64,000 bases of DNA from Gluconacetobacter johannae (lineage in GTDB: Bacteria > Pseudomonadota > Alphaproteobacteria > Acetobacterales > Acetobacteraceae), in the NCBI RefSeq assembly GCF_014174305.1, contig NZ_JABEQH010000007.1, positions 117,242 to 181,241 of the forward strand, given 5' to 3'. A model generated the notes under the pieces. The model ran no database searches. It saw only the letters and a list, made by a program, of their open reading frames with translations, and was not told where the DNA came from. Below are positions 28,787 through 37,693 of this stretch, piece after piece; positions within the stretch are counted from its first letter, which is position 1, and each line of letters begins with the position of its first letter. The position numbers and the translations under genes were made by a program.

Positions 28787-29641
28787 TCAATGCCTGGCTG
28801 CTGCGTGCATCAGGTCGCCTTCCAGCACGGGCTGGCGGGCGAATATCTGCGTAATCAGGTCGTTCGCGACAGCGGCGGGATTTGCCGCGCCCTCACCCAC
28901 CAGCGTCGCCTTTTCCTCGCGCGAGGGGGGGGCGAAGACTTTCTTGACCACCGTCGGCGAGCCGCGCAGCCCACAATGGCCAAGGTCGGTGATGCCCGCC
29001 GCCGCGGCATTCCACTGAACGACTTCGGCACTGGCGGCGCGCAACGCATCCTCGATTCGGCCGCGCCGGATCTCGTTGCTGCCTTCCATCATGGTTATCA
29101 TGGCGGGCAGCCGCGACTGCAGGACCTGCACACCATGGTCGGCGCGACGCCGTACCGTGATCGTGCCATGCGACGGGTCGATCTCGTCGATCGACGAGAC
29201 GTAGGTCAATTGCGTCAGCCCCAGGCGGCGCGCGATACCCGGACCGACCTGGGCCGTATCGCCGTCAATGGTCTGCTTGCCGCAGAACACGATGTCCGGC
29301 TGTCCCCAGTTTTCGGAGGCCTTCTGAATCAGATTGGCCAGCGCATAGCTGGTCGCCAGCGTATCCGACCCGGCGAAGAAACGGTCCGTCAGCAGCACCG
29401 CCCGATCCGCGCCGTAGGTCAGCGCCTTACGCAGGCTGTCCGAAGCCATCGGCGGCCCCATGGTCATCACCGTGACCTCGCCCCCGAAACGATCACGAAG
29501 GCGCAGCGCCTCCTCCAGACCGAACAGATCGTAAGGGTTGATGATCGTGGGCACGCCCTGGCGCATGATCGTATTGGTTACCGGGTGGACGCGGATCTGC
29601 GCGCTGTCGGGAACCTGTTTTATGCACACGAATATTCGCAT
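28787..29641 (-). CDS. fixA: electron transfer flavoprotein beta subunit FixA
   Basis: A 284-residue ETF-beta, first gene of fixABCX-modD. The N-terminus [20 protein letters not shown] fits the family. Further on are [16 protein letters not shown] and a nucleotide-binding [15 protein letters not shown]. The ATG at 29639-29641 has AGGAAG upstream. A sigma-54 promoter at 29717-29731 and a perfect NifA box further upstream indicate nitrogen-fixation-specific expression. Confidence 0.95.
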   Translation of the reverse strand: MRIFVCIKQVPDSAQIRVHPVTNTIMRQGVPTIINPYDLFGLEEALRLRDRFGGEVTVMTMGPPMASDSLRKALTYGADRAVLLTDRFFAGSDTLATSYALANLIQKASENWGQPDIVFCGKQTIDGDTAQVGPGIARRLGLTQLTYVSSIDEIDPSHGTITVRRRADHGVQVLQSRLPAMITMMEGSNEIRRGRIEDALRAASAEVVQWNAAAAGITDLGHCGLRGSPTVVKKVFAPPSREEKATLVGEGAANPAAVANDLITQIFARQPVLEGDLMHAAARH

Positions 29642-29716
29642 TCTTCCTGCTCCGCGATTGCGCTTTGCTTCCGATGGCACGCCCTGCGGGGGCAATTTCA
29701 TCCTGTTCCGCTAAAC

Positions 29717-29731
29717 GCAAGCATCGTGCCA
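29717..29731 (-). promoter_or_regulatory. sigma-54 promoter of fixABCX-modD
   Basis: Read leftward the sequence is TGGCAC-GATGC-TTGC, a perfect -24/-12 core, 76 bases before the fixA start. Expected transcription start is near 29705. It is the same 15-mer as the promoter at 33985-33999. Confidence 0.85.
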
Positions 29732-29791
29732 GTCGTCACCGTGGCGGAAACCGGGCGTTCCATCGGCGCCACGCGCACGCCGCCACACGCC

Positions 29792-29807
29792 TGTCCGCAA
29801 GCCGACA
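29792..29807 (-). promoter_or_regulatory. NifA upstream activator site for fixABCX
   Basis: TGT-CCGCAAGCCG-ACA is a perfect TGT-N10-ACA box centred about 95 bases upstream of the expected fixA transcription start. It lies just past the nifW stop codon. Confidence 0.75.
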
Positions 29808-29814
29808 GACTTCG

Positions 29815-30150
29815 TCAGGTCTCATCACCTGGCTGTGTCAGTTCCGACAGGCCGACAAATCCCGAATAGGCGGGACGCACCGCATCCTTGTGCACCTTGA
29901 ACACACGTTCGGAAATCGGGGTCGAACGCGTGAAATCGTCATAGGCACGCTGCAACTGGGCGCGGCACATCTCCCTCTGCCGTGTCGCGTCCACCTCGTC
30001 CTGCGCTGCGGCGTCGACAAGATAGGCGCCCATGCGCCGCAGAATGTGCAGACGCGCGACGTTCAGCACCTGCGGGTCGTAGGGCACCCCCAGAACGCGA
30101 AAGAAATCCTCGGCGGCGGCAAGCCGTTTCAGTTCGTCCAAAACAGTCAT
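29815..30150 (-). CDS. nifW: nitrogenase-stabilising protein NifW
   Basis: A 111-residue protein with the NifW pattern LDELKRLAAAEDFFRVLGVP and the following YDPQVLNVARLHILRRMG. The C-terminal half contains FTRSTPISERVFKVHKD. NifW contributes to stability or oxygen protection of the MoFe protein in known diazotrophs. GAGGAAACAGAC precedes the ATG at 30148-30150, ten bases after the nifV stop. It is the last gene of the iscA-nifUSVW operon. Confidence 0.93.
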   Translation of the reverse strand: MTVLDELKRLAAAEDFFRVLGVPYDPQVLNVARLHILRRMGAYLVDAAAQDEVDATRQREMCRAQLQRAYDDFTRSTPISERVFKVHKDAVRPAYSGFVGLSELTQPGDET

Positions 30151-30160
30151 GTCTGTTTCC

Positions 30161-31348
30161 TCATCCGCAAGATGTGGTGATACCGGGTGACACGCCGCCG
30201 GCGTCCGGTGGCAGGACCCGGCGTGGGTGCAACGATGCGTACAGCTCGCTGACCTCATCCAGGCCGACGGTCCGTTTGTTCTGAAGCGCACGCAGACGTA
30301 CCGCATTCAGCAGATCCGCCACGAATCCGTCATCGGCATCCAGCCCCAGCATCGCCAGCGCATGGCTCATGGCGGCACGGCCCGAATGCCGGCCAAACAC
30401 GATTTCGCGCTGGCGACCAAACAATGTGGGGTCCAGATCCTCATAGGTTGCGGCATCCCGCAGCAGGCCCGAAACATGAATCCCGGATTCATGGCGGAAG
30501 ACGGCCTCACCCACGATTGACTTGTCCGGCGCGATGGCCCGGCCCGTGGCGTCGGCCACCGCCCGGGCAAGCCCCGGCAGACAGCGCAGCACAACCCCCG
30601 TCTCCCGCCCCAGCAGGCGTTGCGCGCCGACAACCACCTCCTCGAGCGGCGCATTTCCCGCCCGTTCGCCCAGACCCAGCACCGTCACGCTGGCCCCGCG
30701 CGCGCCGGCGCGGATTGCCGCCAGCGTATTGGCGGTCGCCAGGCCCAGATCGTCATGGCCGTGAAACTCGATGTCCAGGTCGCTGGCCTGAACAAGATGC
30801 GCGATCATCTCGTAAGTCGAAAAAGGGTCGAGTACGCCAAGCGTATCCGCGAAGCGGAACCTGAACGCCCCCGCCTCGGCGGCGGCGCCCAGCAGATCGA
30901 CCAGAAACGATGGAACGGCGCGGCTGGCATCCTCGCCACCGACCGAAACATCCAGTCCCCGGTCACGGGCATAGGCAATCACGCCGGCCGCCATCTCCAG
31001 GACCTGGCCCAGCGATGTCCGATATTTTGCCTGGATCTGCGCCGGCGAGGTCGAAACAGACAGATGTACGGTCTTCAGACCGGTCTTCAGCGCCACATCG
31101 ACATCGGCGCGCGTCATGCGGCACCAGGGAATGACGCGCGCGCGCGTCGCGATCCGGCCGATTTCGGCGATGGTCTCGATCTCGGCTGGCCCCATCGCCG
31201 GGACGCCGGCCTCGATCTCGTCCACACCGGCCTCATCGAGCATCCGCGCGAGGGCGAGCTTCTCGGCTATGGTAAAGGCAACACCGGGAGCCTGCTCGCC
31301 ATCGCGCAAAGTCGTATCGTTGACGATCAGGCGTGCGGTTTCAGACAT
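30161..31348 (-). CDS. nifV: homocitrate synthase NifV
   Basis: A 395-residue enzyme making (R)-homocitrate, the organic ligand of FeMo-co, from 2-oxoglutarate and acetyl-CoA. It has the TIM-barrel entry motif VNDTTLRDGEQAPGVAF, EFHGHDDLGLATANTLAA with its metal-binding His residues, and VTVLGLGERAGNAPLEEVV. RHESGIHVSG follows. It sits between nifS and nifW in the iscA-nifUSVW operon. Confidence 0.95.
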   Translation of the reverse strand: MSETARLIVNDTTLRDGEQAPGVAFTIAEKLALARMLDEAGVDEIEAGVPAMGPAEIETIAEIGRIATRARVIPWCRMTRADVDVALKTGLKTVHLSVSTSPAQIQAKYRTSLGQVLEMAAGVIAYARDRGLDVSVGGEDASRAVPSFLVDLLGAAAEAGAFRFRFADTLGVLDPFSTYEMIAHLVQASDLDIEFHGHDDLGLATANTLAAIRAGARGASVTVLGLGERAGNAPLEEVVVGAQRLLGRETGVVLRCLPGLARAVADATGRAIAPDKSIVGEAVFRHESGIHVSGLLRDAATYEDLDPTLFGRQREIVFGRHSGRAAMSHALAMLGLDADDGFVADLLNAVRLRALQNKRTVGLDEVSELYASLHPRRVLPPDAGGVSPGITTSCG

Positions 31349-31384
31349 GCCAGATCCTCCATTCCAGGCAAATTCCGCCGGAGT

Positions 31385-32587
31385 TCACGCATAAGTCGGG
31401 GTAAAGGCAGTCCTTGTCTTGCTTTCGCCGTCCCAGAACGGCGACATCTGGCGCAACTGGGCGATAATGCCGGGCATGACCTCCAGCACCCTGTCGACAT
31501 CCGCTTCCGTATTTTCGCGCGAGAACGAAAACCGGATCGCCCCGTGCGCGGCCGTATAGGGCACCTTCATCGCGCGCAGCACATGCGACGGCTCAAGCGA
31601 GCCCGACGTGCAGGCCGAACCCGAAGACGCGGCGATCCCGGCCTTGTTCAGCAACAGCAGGATCGCTTCGCCCTCGATATATTCGAACGCGACATTGGCC
31701 GTGTTGGGCAGGCGGTTTTCGATATCGCCCGTGACGACGGCATGGCTGATGCGCTGGACCAGACCCTGTTCCAGCCGGTCGCGCAGGTCGCGCACGCGGG
31801 TATTCTCGTCCTCCATGTGCTCCTGCGCCAGGGCAGCCGCCGCGCCAAGGCCGACGATACCCGGCGCGTTTTCCGTGCCCGCGCGCCGTCCCCGCTCCTG
31901 ATGGCCGCCACGGATCAGCGGGCGCAGGCGCACGCCGCGACGAACGTACAGCGCGCCGATTCCCTTCGGCCCATGCAGCTTGTGTCCGGACAGCGACAGC
32001 ATGTCGATTTCCGAACCGGACAGATCAATCTTGATCTTTCCGACGGCCTGCACCGCGTCCGTATGAAACAGCGCCCCGGCCTCATGCGCCAGCGCGGCCA
32101 GCGTTTCGACGGGGAAGATCGTGCCGGTTTCGTTATTCGCCCACATGATCGAGGCGATGGCCGTGCGCGGGCCGAGCGCCTTGCGATAGGCGTCGATATC
32201 CAGGCGTCCACGCGCATCCACGCCGATATAATGCACCTTGGCCGCGCGCGTCTTTTCCAGCCACGCACACAGGCTGAGGATGGCGGGATGCTCGACCGTG
32301 CTGGTCACGATCTCGTTCCGGCCGCCCTGGGTTTCCAGCGCCGACAGAATCGCCGTGTTGTCGGATTCCGTACCGCCACCGGTATAGACGATCTCATGAT
32401 CGAATTCGGCGCCCAGCAGCGCCTGCAGCTGCCGGCGCGCGGTACGCAGCCCGGCGCCGACCTCCGCGCCAAAGGCATGGATGGATGACGCGTTACCAAA
32501 CTGCTCGGTAAAATAGGGCAGCATCGCGGACACGACCGCCGCGTCGACGCGGGTGGTCGCATTGTTGTCGAGGTAGACCGGATCCAT
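31385..32587 (-). CDS. nifS: cysteine desulfurase NifS
   Basis: A 400-residue PLP enzyme supplying sulfur for nitrogenase Fe-S clusters. YLDNNATTRVD opens the protein. The PLP lysine is in SLSGHKLHGPKGIGALYV, and the catalytic Cys is in SSGSACTSGSLEPSHVL. The second ATG (32587) is preferred because GGGAGA lies at normal spacing; an ATG at 32593 adds two residues. NifU, its scaffold partner, is encoded immediately upstream. Confidence 0.96.
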   Translation of the reverse strand: MDPVYLDNNATTRVDAAVVSAMLPYFTEQFGNASSIHAFGAEVGAGLRTARRQLQALLGAEFDHEIVYTGGGTESDNTAILSALETQGGRNEIVTSTVEHPAILSLCAWLEKTRAAKVHYIGVDARGRLDIDAYRKALGPRTAIASIMWANNETGTIFPVETLAALAHEAGALFHTDAVQAVGKIKIDLSGSEIDMLSLSGHKLHGPKGIGALYVRRGVRLRPLIRGGHQERGRRAGTENAPGIVGLGAAAALAQEHMEDENTRVRDLRDRLEQGLVQRISHAVVTGDIENRLPNTANVAFEYIEGEAILLLLNKAGIAASSGSACTSGSLEPSHVLRAMKVPYTAAHGAIRFSFSRENTEADVDRVLEVMPGIIAQLRQMSPFWDGESKTRTAFTPTYA

Positions 32588-32602
32588 CGTCATTCTCCCT
32601 TT

Positions 32603-33535
32603 TCAGTGCCCGGATGGAACAGGAATGACACGCACGGGCGTGCCCAGCCGTTCGGCAAGGCGGCTCTGGATGCCCTGCACCGTCACGGATGCAAGCTGGC
32701 AGTTCACGCATGCGCCGGTCAGGCGCACCATGACCTTGTTGTCCTCCACATCCACCAGCTCGCAGTCGCCGCCGTCACTTTGCAGGGCGGGACGCAGGGC
32801 CTCCAGCTCCGCCTCGATCAGCTTGATACGCTGCAGCGTCGTCATTTTCGTGGCCGGCGGGCTGGTCAGCGCAACAACGGGCGAGTTGCGCGGCGTCTTG
32901 CGCCCCACCACGGGCGCCGCCCCGACGACGAAGGCCTGTGACGCGGCAAGTTCCCCGGCCTCGACCATCGCGGCATTGGTGCGTTCCAGCACTTCCTCGA
33001 TGCCTTCGACACAGGTGCCGCAGCTGCCCGTCGCCTTCGTGAAATGGGCGACCTGCTCCATCGTGGTCAGCACGTTGTTGCGGATCGCGCGCTCGACCAT
33101 GCCTTCGTCCACGCCGAAGCACTTGCACAACAGCGCGCCTTCCTCGTGGTCGTCCTCCCAGACTTCGCCGCGGTAATTCGCAATCGCCGACCGCAGGGCC
33201 TCATACCCCATGACCGAGCAATGCATCTTCTCCGGCGGCAGCCCGCCCAGGAAGTCGGCGATGTCCTGATTGGTGATCGCAAGCGCTTCATCCAGCGTCT
33301 TGCCGATGATGATTTCCGTCAGCGCCGAAGACGATGCGATCGCCGAGCCGCAGCCGAAGGTCTGGAACTTGGCTTCCGTGATGCGGTCGGTCTCGGGATC
33401 GACCTTAATCATCAGCTTCAGCGCGTCGCCGCATGCAATCGCACCGACCTCGCCCACGCCGCTGGCATCTTCCAGAACGCCGGCGTTCTTGGGGTTGAAG
33501 AAGTAATCCTTTACCTTTTCCGAATATTCCCACAT
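32603..33535 (-). CDS. nifU: Fe-S cluster scaffold NifU
   Basis: A 310-residue modular scaffold. The N-terminal IscU-like domain ([19 protein letters not shown]) has assembly cysteines in FGCGSAIA and MHCSV. The central 2Fe-2S domain has CKCFG and CGTCVEGI. The C-terminal Nfu domain has [17 protein letters not shown]. An Ala/Val-rich linker separates the last two. AGGAGG is placed eight bases before the ATG at 33533-33535. It receives sulfur from NifS and delivers clusters to nitrogenase components. Confidence 0.96.
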   Translation of the reverse strand: MWEYSEKVKDYFFNPKNAGVLEDASGVGEVGAIACGDALKLMIKVDPETDRITEAKFQTFGCGSAIASSSALTEIIIGKTLDEALAITNQDIADFLGGLPPEKMHCSVMGYEALRSAIANYRGEVWEDDHEEGALLCKCFGVDEGMVERAIRNNVLTTMEQVAHFTKATGSCGTCVEGIEEVLERTNAAMVEAGELAASQAFVVGAAPVVGRKTPRNSPVVALTSPPATKMTTLQRIKLIEAELEALRPALQSDGGDCELVDVEDNKVMVRLTGACVNCQLASVTVQGIQSRLAERLGTPVRVIPVPSGH

Positions 33536-33623
33536 CTGCCCTGCCTCCTGCACTTAGCCAACCAACCTGGACGCCCGTTGTCCCCGGGCTTCTACATCGA
33601 CCGCGTCGCGACCCGCCCCGCCG

Positions 33624-33944
33624 TCAACTGAACGACTTTCCGCAGGAGCATTTCGAGCCGGCGTTCGGATTGTCGAAGGCAAATCCGGACTGCTCCAGGC
33701 TGACGACGAAATCGACCGTCGTACCCTCGATGTGCGGGCCGCTTTCCGCGTCCACGAACACCTTCACACCGTCGAACTCGACGATGATGTCGTCGGGTTC
33801 GGGCGCGGAGACCAGACCCATCATGTATTTGAAACCCGAACATCCGCCCGACTGGACCATGATGCGGATGCCCTCAACCGGCGTCTTCGCTCCAGCGATG
33901 GCGGAGCGGACGGCCTCGCAGGCCGAATCAGTCAACTGGATCAT
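33624..33944 (-). CDS. IscA/HesB-like A-type Fe-S carrier
   Basis: A 106-residue A-type carrier with the three conserved cysteines in GGCSGFKYMMGL and the C-terminal KCSCGKSFS. It leads the nifUSVW operon, directly under a sigma-54 promoter, which marks it as the nif-specific copy (often called iscA-nif or hesB). It probably helps cluster delivery or storage alongside NifU. Confidence 0.93.
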   Translation of the reverse strand: MIQLTDSACEAVRSAIAGAKTPVEGIRIMVQSGGCSGFKYMMGLVSAPEPDDIIVEFDGVKVFVDAESGPHIEGTTVDFVVSLEQSGFAFDNPNAGSKCSCGKSFS

Positions 33945-33984
33945 TGCGACCTCCCGTCGATACCGTTATCCAACAGGACAGGAC

Positions 33985-33999
33985 GCAAGCATCGTGCCA
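33985..33999 (-). promoter_or_regulatory. sigma-54 promoter of iscA-nifUSVW
   Basis: TGGCAC-GATGC-TTGC read leftward, 41 bases before the iscA-like start; the transcription start is expected near 33973. The core is identical to that of fixA. Confidence 0.85.
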
Positions 34000-34060
34000 G
34001 AGGCCCGTGGTCGCCAAAGGTATTTTATTGCGGAACCGCTCCATAATCCGGCGGGACTGT

Positions 34061-34076
34061 TGTCACCTTCCGGACG
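34061..34076 (-). promoter_or_regulatory. imperfect NifA box upstream of iscA
   Basis: The plus strand shows TGT-CACCTTCCGG-ACG, one base from the TGT-N10-ACA consensus, centred about 95 bases before the expected start. No perfect box was found in this gap. Confidence 0.35.
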
Positions 34077-34156
34077 CCGGCGATGGCCGATGGCGCATAT
34101 GCGACACATGACCCGACGGACGGGCGCACGCCGCAACGCCGGCCGTACATGAACGC

Positions 34157-34178
34157 CCCGGCGGGGGTACCCGCCGGG
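34157..34178. terminator. strong hairpin after nifQ
   Basis: CCCGGCGGG (34157-34165) and CCCGCCGGG (34170-34178) form a 9-bp GC stem with a 4-nt loop about 30 bases downstream of the nifQ stop and upstream of the iscA control region. It has no T-run, so intrinsic termination is uncertain. Confidence 0.45.
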
Positions 34179-34208
34179 TGCGTCAGCCTGTCTTATCGAC
34201 CCTGAAGG

Positions 34209-34820
34209 TCAGTGGGTATCGCGGAGGGAGCGCGCGAGCAGGCTTTCGCCGCTTTCATCACCAAAGCATTCGTCGAAATCGTCGCAATCGTCGCAGACCG
34301 GCACCGTGCACAGGCGGAACCCCTCGTCACGGCAAATCGTCCTGAACAGGAATTTCTTCCATTTCATGTCCGCGGTATTGCGCCGTGCAATGGGTTCGAA
34401 GTGCCGCTCCATGAGCCAGGACAATTCACGTCGTCCACGCAAGCCCAGATCCTGCCAGAGATGATTGGGCGCCATCGCGCGCCGCGCCATCATGTCCGCC
34501 AGCCAGAGTTCCGTCGTCGACCCCTCGCTGGTGCAGCTACGCAACAGGTCGCGCAGACATTGCTCGTCCTCGCCGCGGTCGGGTTCGGCCAGCCCGGCCA
34601 GACGCCCGAACAGCGACGACGCATGCGGAAAGATGCGGGCTGCGACCTCCCCCAGCGTATCGCCATCCAGTCCGACCGTATCGGGAACCGGGCAGGCCCG
34701 CTGGTTGGATTCGCACAGACCGATCGACAGGACCGAGGCGAAGACATGCGCGTCGAACCGATCGCAGATCCCGCCATTTCCTCCGGCCATCAGCCAGGCG
34801 TGTACGTCCGCTGCCTCCAT
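34209..34820 (-). CDS. nifQ: molybdenum-delivery protein NifQ
   Basis: A 203-residue NifQ with the cysteine motif CTVPVCDDCDDFDEC (Cx4Cx2Cx5C) near the C-terminus and MKWKKFLFRTICRDEGF just before it. NifQ carries a Mo-Fe-S cluster and donates molybdenum for FeMo-co synthesis on NifEN. GGGGGG sits upstream of the ATG at 34818-34820. It is the last gene of the nifH transcript and follows fdxB by 29 bases. Confidence 0.93.
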   Translation of the reverse strand: MEAADVHAWLMAGGNGGICDRFDAHVFASVLSIGLCESNQRACPVPDTVGLDGDTLGEVAARIFPHASSLFGRLAGLAEPDRGEDEQCLRDLLRSCTSEGSTTELWLADMMARRAMAPNHLWQDLGLRGRRELSWLMERHFEPIARRNTADMKWKKFLFRTICRDEGFRLCTVPVCDDCDDFDECFGDESGESLLARSLRDTH

Positions 34821-34849
34821 GATCCCCCCCGTCTCTCTGTCGCCCGTGT

Positions 34850-35134
34850 TCAGGCCGCGCCGTGCGTCTGGCAGTTGGTCGGACAGACCCGCGCGCAGGC
34901 GCCGCATCCGACGCATGCCCCCGCATCCGCCATCGCCATGACCTGCCGGTCGATATCACCATCATCATCGTCGTCGGAATCGACCAGGTTCCCGTCCTCG
35001 TCGACGCCGCGCAGCGTCATGACGCCGCGCCCACACACCTTGTAGCAACGGCCGCACCCGATGCAGACCGCCGCGTCAATGGCCAGCAGGTAGTCGGGGG
35101 TCCAGTTTCGTCCGTCGCGCGTTACTGCCGTCAT
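34850..35134 (-). CDS. fdxB: nif-specific ferredoxin III, FdxB
   Basis: A 94-residue double-cluster ferredoxin. The first Cys motif is CIGCGRCYKVC, the second CVGCGACARVCPTNC. Between them lies an unusually acidic spacer, VDSDDDDDGDID. Family members are encoded beside nifX and nifQ and are thought to supply electrons during cofactor synthesis or to nitrogenase. The preceding DUF683 gene ends four bases before its start. Confidence 0.93.
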   Translation of the reverse strand: MTAVTRDGRNWTPDYLLAIDAAVCIGCGRCYKVCGRGVMTLRGVDEDGNLVDSDDDDDGDIDRQVMAMADAGACVGCGACARVCPTNCQTHGAA

Positions 35135-35137
35135 GTC

Positions 35138-35347
35138 CTAATGCTCCACCTGTTCTTCGAGCACCTTAAGTGCCTCACGCTTTTCGGTCAGTTCGGCGTA
35201 GGCCGCCTGCGCGCGCGCGGCGACCTCCGTGATCGACTGCCAGTTCACCGGCAGATCTTCGGACAGATCGTGCAGGTCCATCTTCGCCTTGGTCGCCCGT
35301 GCCGACAGCTTCTTCAACTCGGCCTTGAGCGTTTCGATGTCGCTCAT
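35138..35347 (-). CDS. DUF683/CCE_0567-type small helical protein
   Basis: A 69-residue, almost entirely helical protein (DIETLKAELKKLSARATKAK, then AQAAYAELTEKREALKVLEE) with a helix-hairpin pattern. It matches the small Rop-like DUF683 family found next to nifX in many diazotrophs, one member of which is a metalloprotein. The second ATG (35347) is eight bases from GGGGAGG; an ATG at 35353 is too close. A role in cofactor handling is inferred from its position between the DUF269 gene and fdxB. Confidence 0.85.
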   Translation of the reverse strand: MSDIETLKAELKKLSARATKAKMDLHDLSEDLPVNWQSITEVAARAQAAYAELTEKREALKVLEEQVEH

Positions 35348-35362
35348 GGACATGTCCTCCCC

Positions 35363-35830
35363 TTATGCCCGCGCCACTTCCGGAAATTCCTCGATGGCCG
35401 CGACGGCGGCCTGGACCGCCTTCATGCCCTCGCGCGCCAGCGCCGCGTGATCCTCGAAGCCGAAGCGGTGCATGTCGCGCAGCGTCTTGGAATAGACGAC
35501 CAGTTTTCCGCTGGTCAGCATCACGCGGCCGAATCCCTCATGGCTCATCTTCATCATCGGCGACGCCATCAGCCCGGTGACCTGCTCCACCGCCAGGCCG
35601 ACCGCCTGATAGAAATGCTCGACACGGGACAGCGTGTCGGGATCGGGATCGCCGATCATGGGAATGGCCCGACGCTCCTCCTTCGTAACGATATACTCCC
35701 GCAGCAGGGCGCTGTCCTTCTTGTTTTCCCACGCGCCGTACATGTCGTCGGCCCGGATCCGGCTGATAAGCGCCCGGACAAAGGGCGAGTCCATCGGGTC
35801 GGTTTCGGCAGTTGCCACGGTATCAGACAT
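35363..35830 (-). CDS. NifX-associated DUF269 protein
   Basis: A 155-residue member of the DUF269 family nearly always encoded after nifX. Family patterns are DPMDSPFVRALISRIRADD, WENKKDSALLREYIVTKEER and LTSGKLVVYSKTLRDMHRFG. Its precise biochemical role is unsettled; genetic context suggests FeMo-co assembly or metal trafficking. GAGGAGG lies seven bases before the ATG at 35828-35830, and the start region abuts the nifX stop. Confidence 0.9.
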   Translation of the reverse strand: MSDTVATAETDPMDSPFVRALISRIRADDMYGAWENKKDSALLREYIVTKEERRAIPMIGDPDPDTLSRVEHFYQAVGLAVEQVTGLMASPMMKMSHEGFGRVMLTSGKLVVYSKTLRDMHRFGFEDHAALAREGMKAVQAAVAAIEEFPEVARA

Positions 35831-35832
35831 TC

Positions 35833-36318
35833 TCAATCCTCCTCATCCAGAAAATCCATCGAACGGGTCCGGACCCCCATGACCTTACGCAGCCACGGCG
35901 GCGGATTGCCGACCATCATCGCCTGCACCCGCGCCACGACCGAGGCGATGGTCTCGGGTGCGGAAAGCTTGACCGGATGGATCTGCGCGCGCACGACCTT
36001 TGCCGCCGCGGGTCCACCGATCGCAAGAACGAACAGCAGGTTGCACCCTGCCAGGGCGTCCACCTTCGGGCCGATCCTGTCGTCGACATCGGTCTGATGC
36101 GCGCCCGATTCATCCGACACATCGTCAAAACCCACGGCTTCGACGAACTGGGCATCCGTCGGGGTGACGTCCCAGATCGCAAACCGCCGGGCCGAGCCGA
36201 AATGCGCGTTCATCGACTTCATGTCCTGCGTCGCCACGGCAATACGCAGCTTCAGGCTGGGCGCATCCGCCTTGTCCCCCTCGTTTTCCGTTTCAATGAG
36301 TTGCAGGCGGACTGACAT
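35833..36318 (-). CDS. nifX: cofactor-binding protein NifX
   Basis: A 161-residue NifX. It has LKLRIAVATQDMKSMNAHFG followed by RRFAIWDVT, matching the NifX/NafY/NifB-C-terminal superfamily that binds NifB-co and the VK cluster. The C-terminal tail reads PWLRKVMGVRTRSMDFLDEE. Its start lies inside the end of nifN (26-bp overlap), so translation is probably coupled. Confidence 0.93.
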   Translation of the reverse strand: MSVRLQLIETENEGDKADAPSLKLRIAVATQDMKSMNAHFGSARRFAIWDVTPTDAQFVEAVGFDDVSDESGAHQTDVDDRIGPKVDALAGCNLLFVLAIGGPAAAKVVRAQIHPVKLSAPETIASVVARVQAMMVGNPPPWLRKVMGVRTRSMDFLDEED

Positions 36319-37684
36319 GGCTGCTCTCTTCCACAATCGGGGCAGGCAGCACGTCGGCGAAATCCGCCGGCACATGATCGTGCATCTGCCCCATGAACAG
36401 ATTGGCCACACGGAAAATCAGATCCCGCGTGCCGCGATAACCGACCGACAGCATATGGGCGGTACCCAGCCGGTCGAAAATTGGAAACCCCACGCGCATC
36501 AGCGGGATGTCCAGACGGTGCGCCCCCTGCCGCCCATGACTGTGCGTGACCAGCACTTCCGCACCATGCTCGCGCGCCGCATCTTCGAGGTCCGTCAGGT
36601 CTCCGATGATGACCGTCTCGGCGGGAATGGCGTCCAGAGAGGGCGAATTTCCCGTCGAAGCGACCGCCGCCACGATCTCCGCCCCCATTCCGGCAAAGAA
36701 ATGCGACAGCGCGCACAACAGGTCGGGGTCGGCGCCTATGGCGATCTTGCGGCCGCCAAAATGAAAATGTCCGTCCAGCATCGCATCGACCAACTGGCTG
36801 CGTTCCCTGCGATACCGACCGGGAACGGCATTGCCCGACAGACGCGACAGCAACGCGACAAGCCGATCGCACGGGGCAAGACCGGTCAACGTCGGAAACA
36901 CGGTCAGCGGTACGCCGGTCAGGCTGCCCAGCAGCTCGGCCGGCGCACGCATGTGCTCGCCGATGGCGATGGTATGCGTCGCGCGCGCCATCTGTTCGAT
37001 TTCTTCCAGCCGTGCCCCGCCCATCGTCGTCGGAATCCAGGCATCGGCGACATGGCCATCCAGCGATCCGGACAGGTCGGGCAGGACGACGGGATACAGG
37101 CCGAAACTCTCGACCATGTCCTTCAGCGCCTCGATATCCGCCGGCGTCTGATGCACACCGGGCAGGATATTGACCTGACGGAACGGCGTGACGGCGGGCG
37201 ACCACGGCAGAACGATGGACGAGATGACGGCGCTGACGGCCCTGGCCCATCCATCCTCCAGCGCGCCCGCATAATCGGGCGTCGAGGCGAACACGACCCG
37301 CGTATGGGCGAGCTCGGGCTGACGATCCATAATCAGCTTCAGGTCGCCCGCATAATCCTCGCCCCGCGTTTCGACCAGCGCCGTCGAGGCGATTCCGATG
37401 AAGCGCGGCTTGACGCGGCGCGTCAGGTTCAGCAGCGCTTCCTCCATATTGCCCGATCCGCCGAGGATCGTCGCGACCTCCTCCATGGCGGTCGTCTGCA
37501 ACGGAATGGTTTCCTTGAAATGCCGCACCAGCAGGACCAGCGCGAAAGACGTGCACCCCTGCGACCCGTGGAGCAGCGGGATCGACCCGTCAATGCCCAG
37601 GTACGCAAGGGCCGCCCCCAGCGGCGCTGAGGATTTCAGCGGATTGATCGACACCGCACGGCGGCGCTGGATAATCGTGGCCAT
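36293..37684 (-). CDS. nifN: FeMo-cofactor scaffold subunit NifN
   Basis: A 463-residue homologue of NifK forming the NifEN scaffold on which FeMo-co matures. The N-terminal region has VSINPLKSSAPLGAALAYLG and the cluster-region Cys in HGSQGCTSFALVLLVRHFKE. EEVATILGGSGNMEEALLNL is characteristic. The start is nine bases after the nifE stop. Confidence 0.95.
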   Translation of the reverse strand: MATIIQRRRAVSINPLKSSAPLGAALAYLGIDGSIPLLHGSQGCTSFALVLLVRHFKETIPLQTTAMEEVATILGGSGNMEEALLNLTRRVKPRFIGIASTALVETRGEDYAGDLKLIMDRQPELAHTRVVFASTPDYAGALEDGWARAVSAVISSIVLPWSPAVTPFRQVNILPGVHQTPADIEALKDMVESFGLYPVVLPDLSGSLDGHVADAWIPTTMGGARLEEIEQMARATHTIAIGEHMRAPAELLGSLTGVPLTVFPTLTGLAPCDRLVALLSRLSGNAVPGRYRRERSQLVDAMLDGHFHFGGRKIAIGADPDLLCALSHFFAGMGAEIVAAVASTGNSPSLDAIPAETVIIGDLTDLEDAAREHGAEVLVTHSHGRQGAHRLDIPLMRVGFPIFDRLGTAHMLSVGYRGTRDLIFRVANLFMGQMHDHVPADFADVLPAPIVEESSHVSPPATH

Positions 37685-37693
37685 GACGTCCTC

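Noticed and set aside
29676..29690. TGGCAC on the plus strand near fixA
   Set aside because: The downstream GC falls at the wrong spacing and the strand leads away from fixA.
34157..34178. Hairpin after nifQ as a proven intrinsic terminator
   Set aside because: The stem is strong but no T-run follows, so it is listed only as a tentative terminator.
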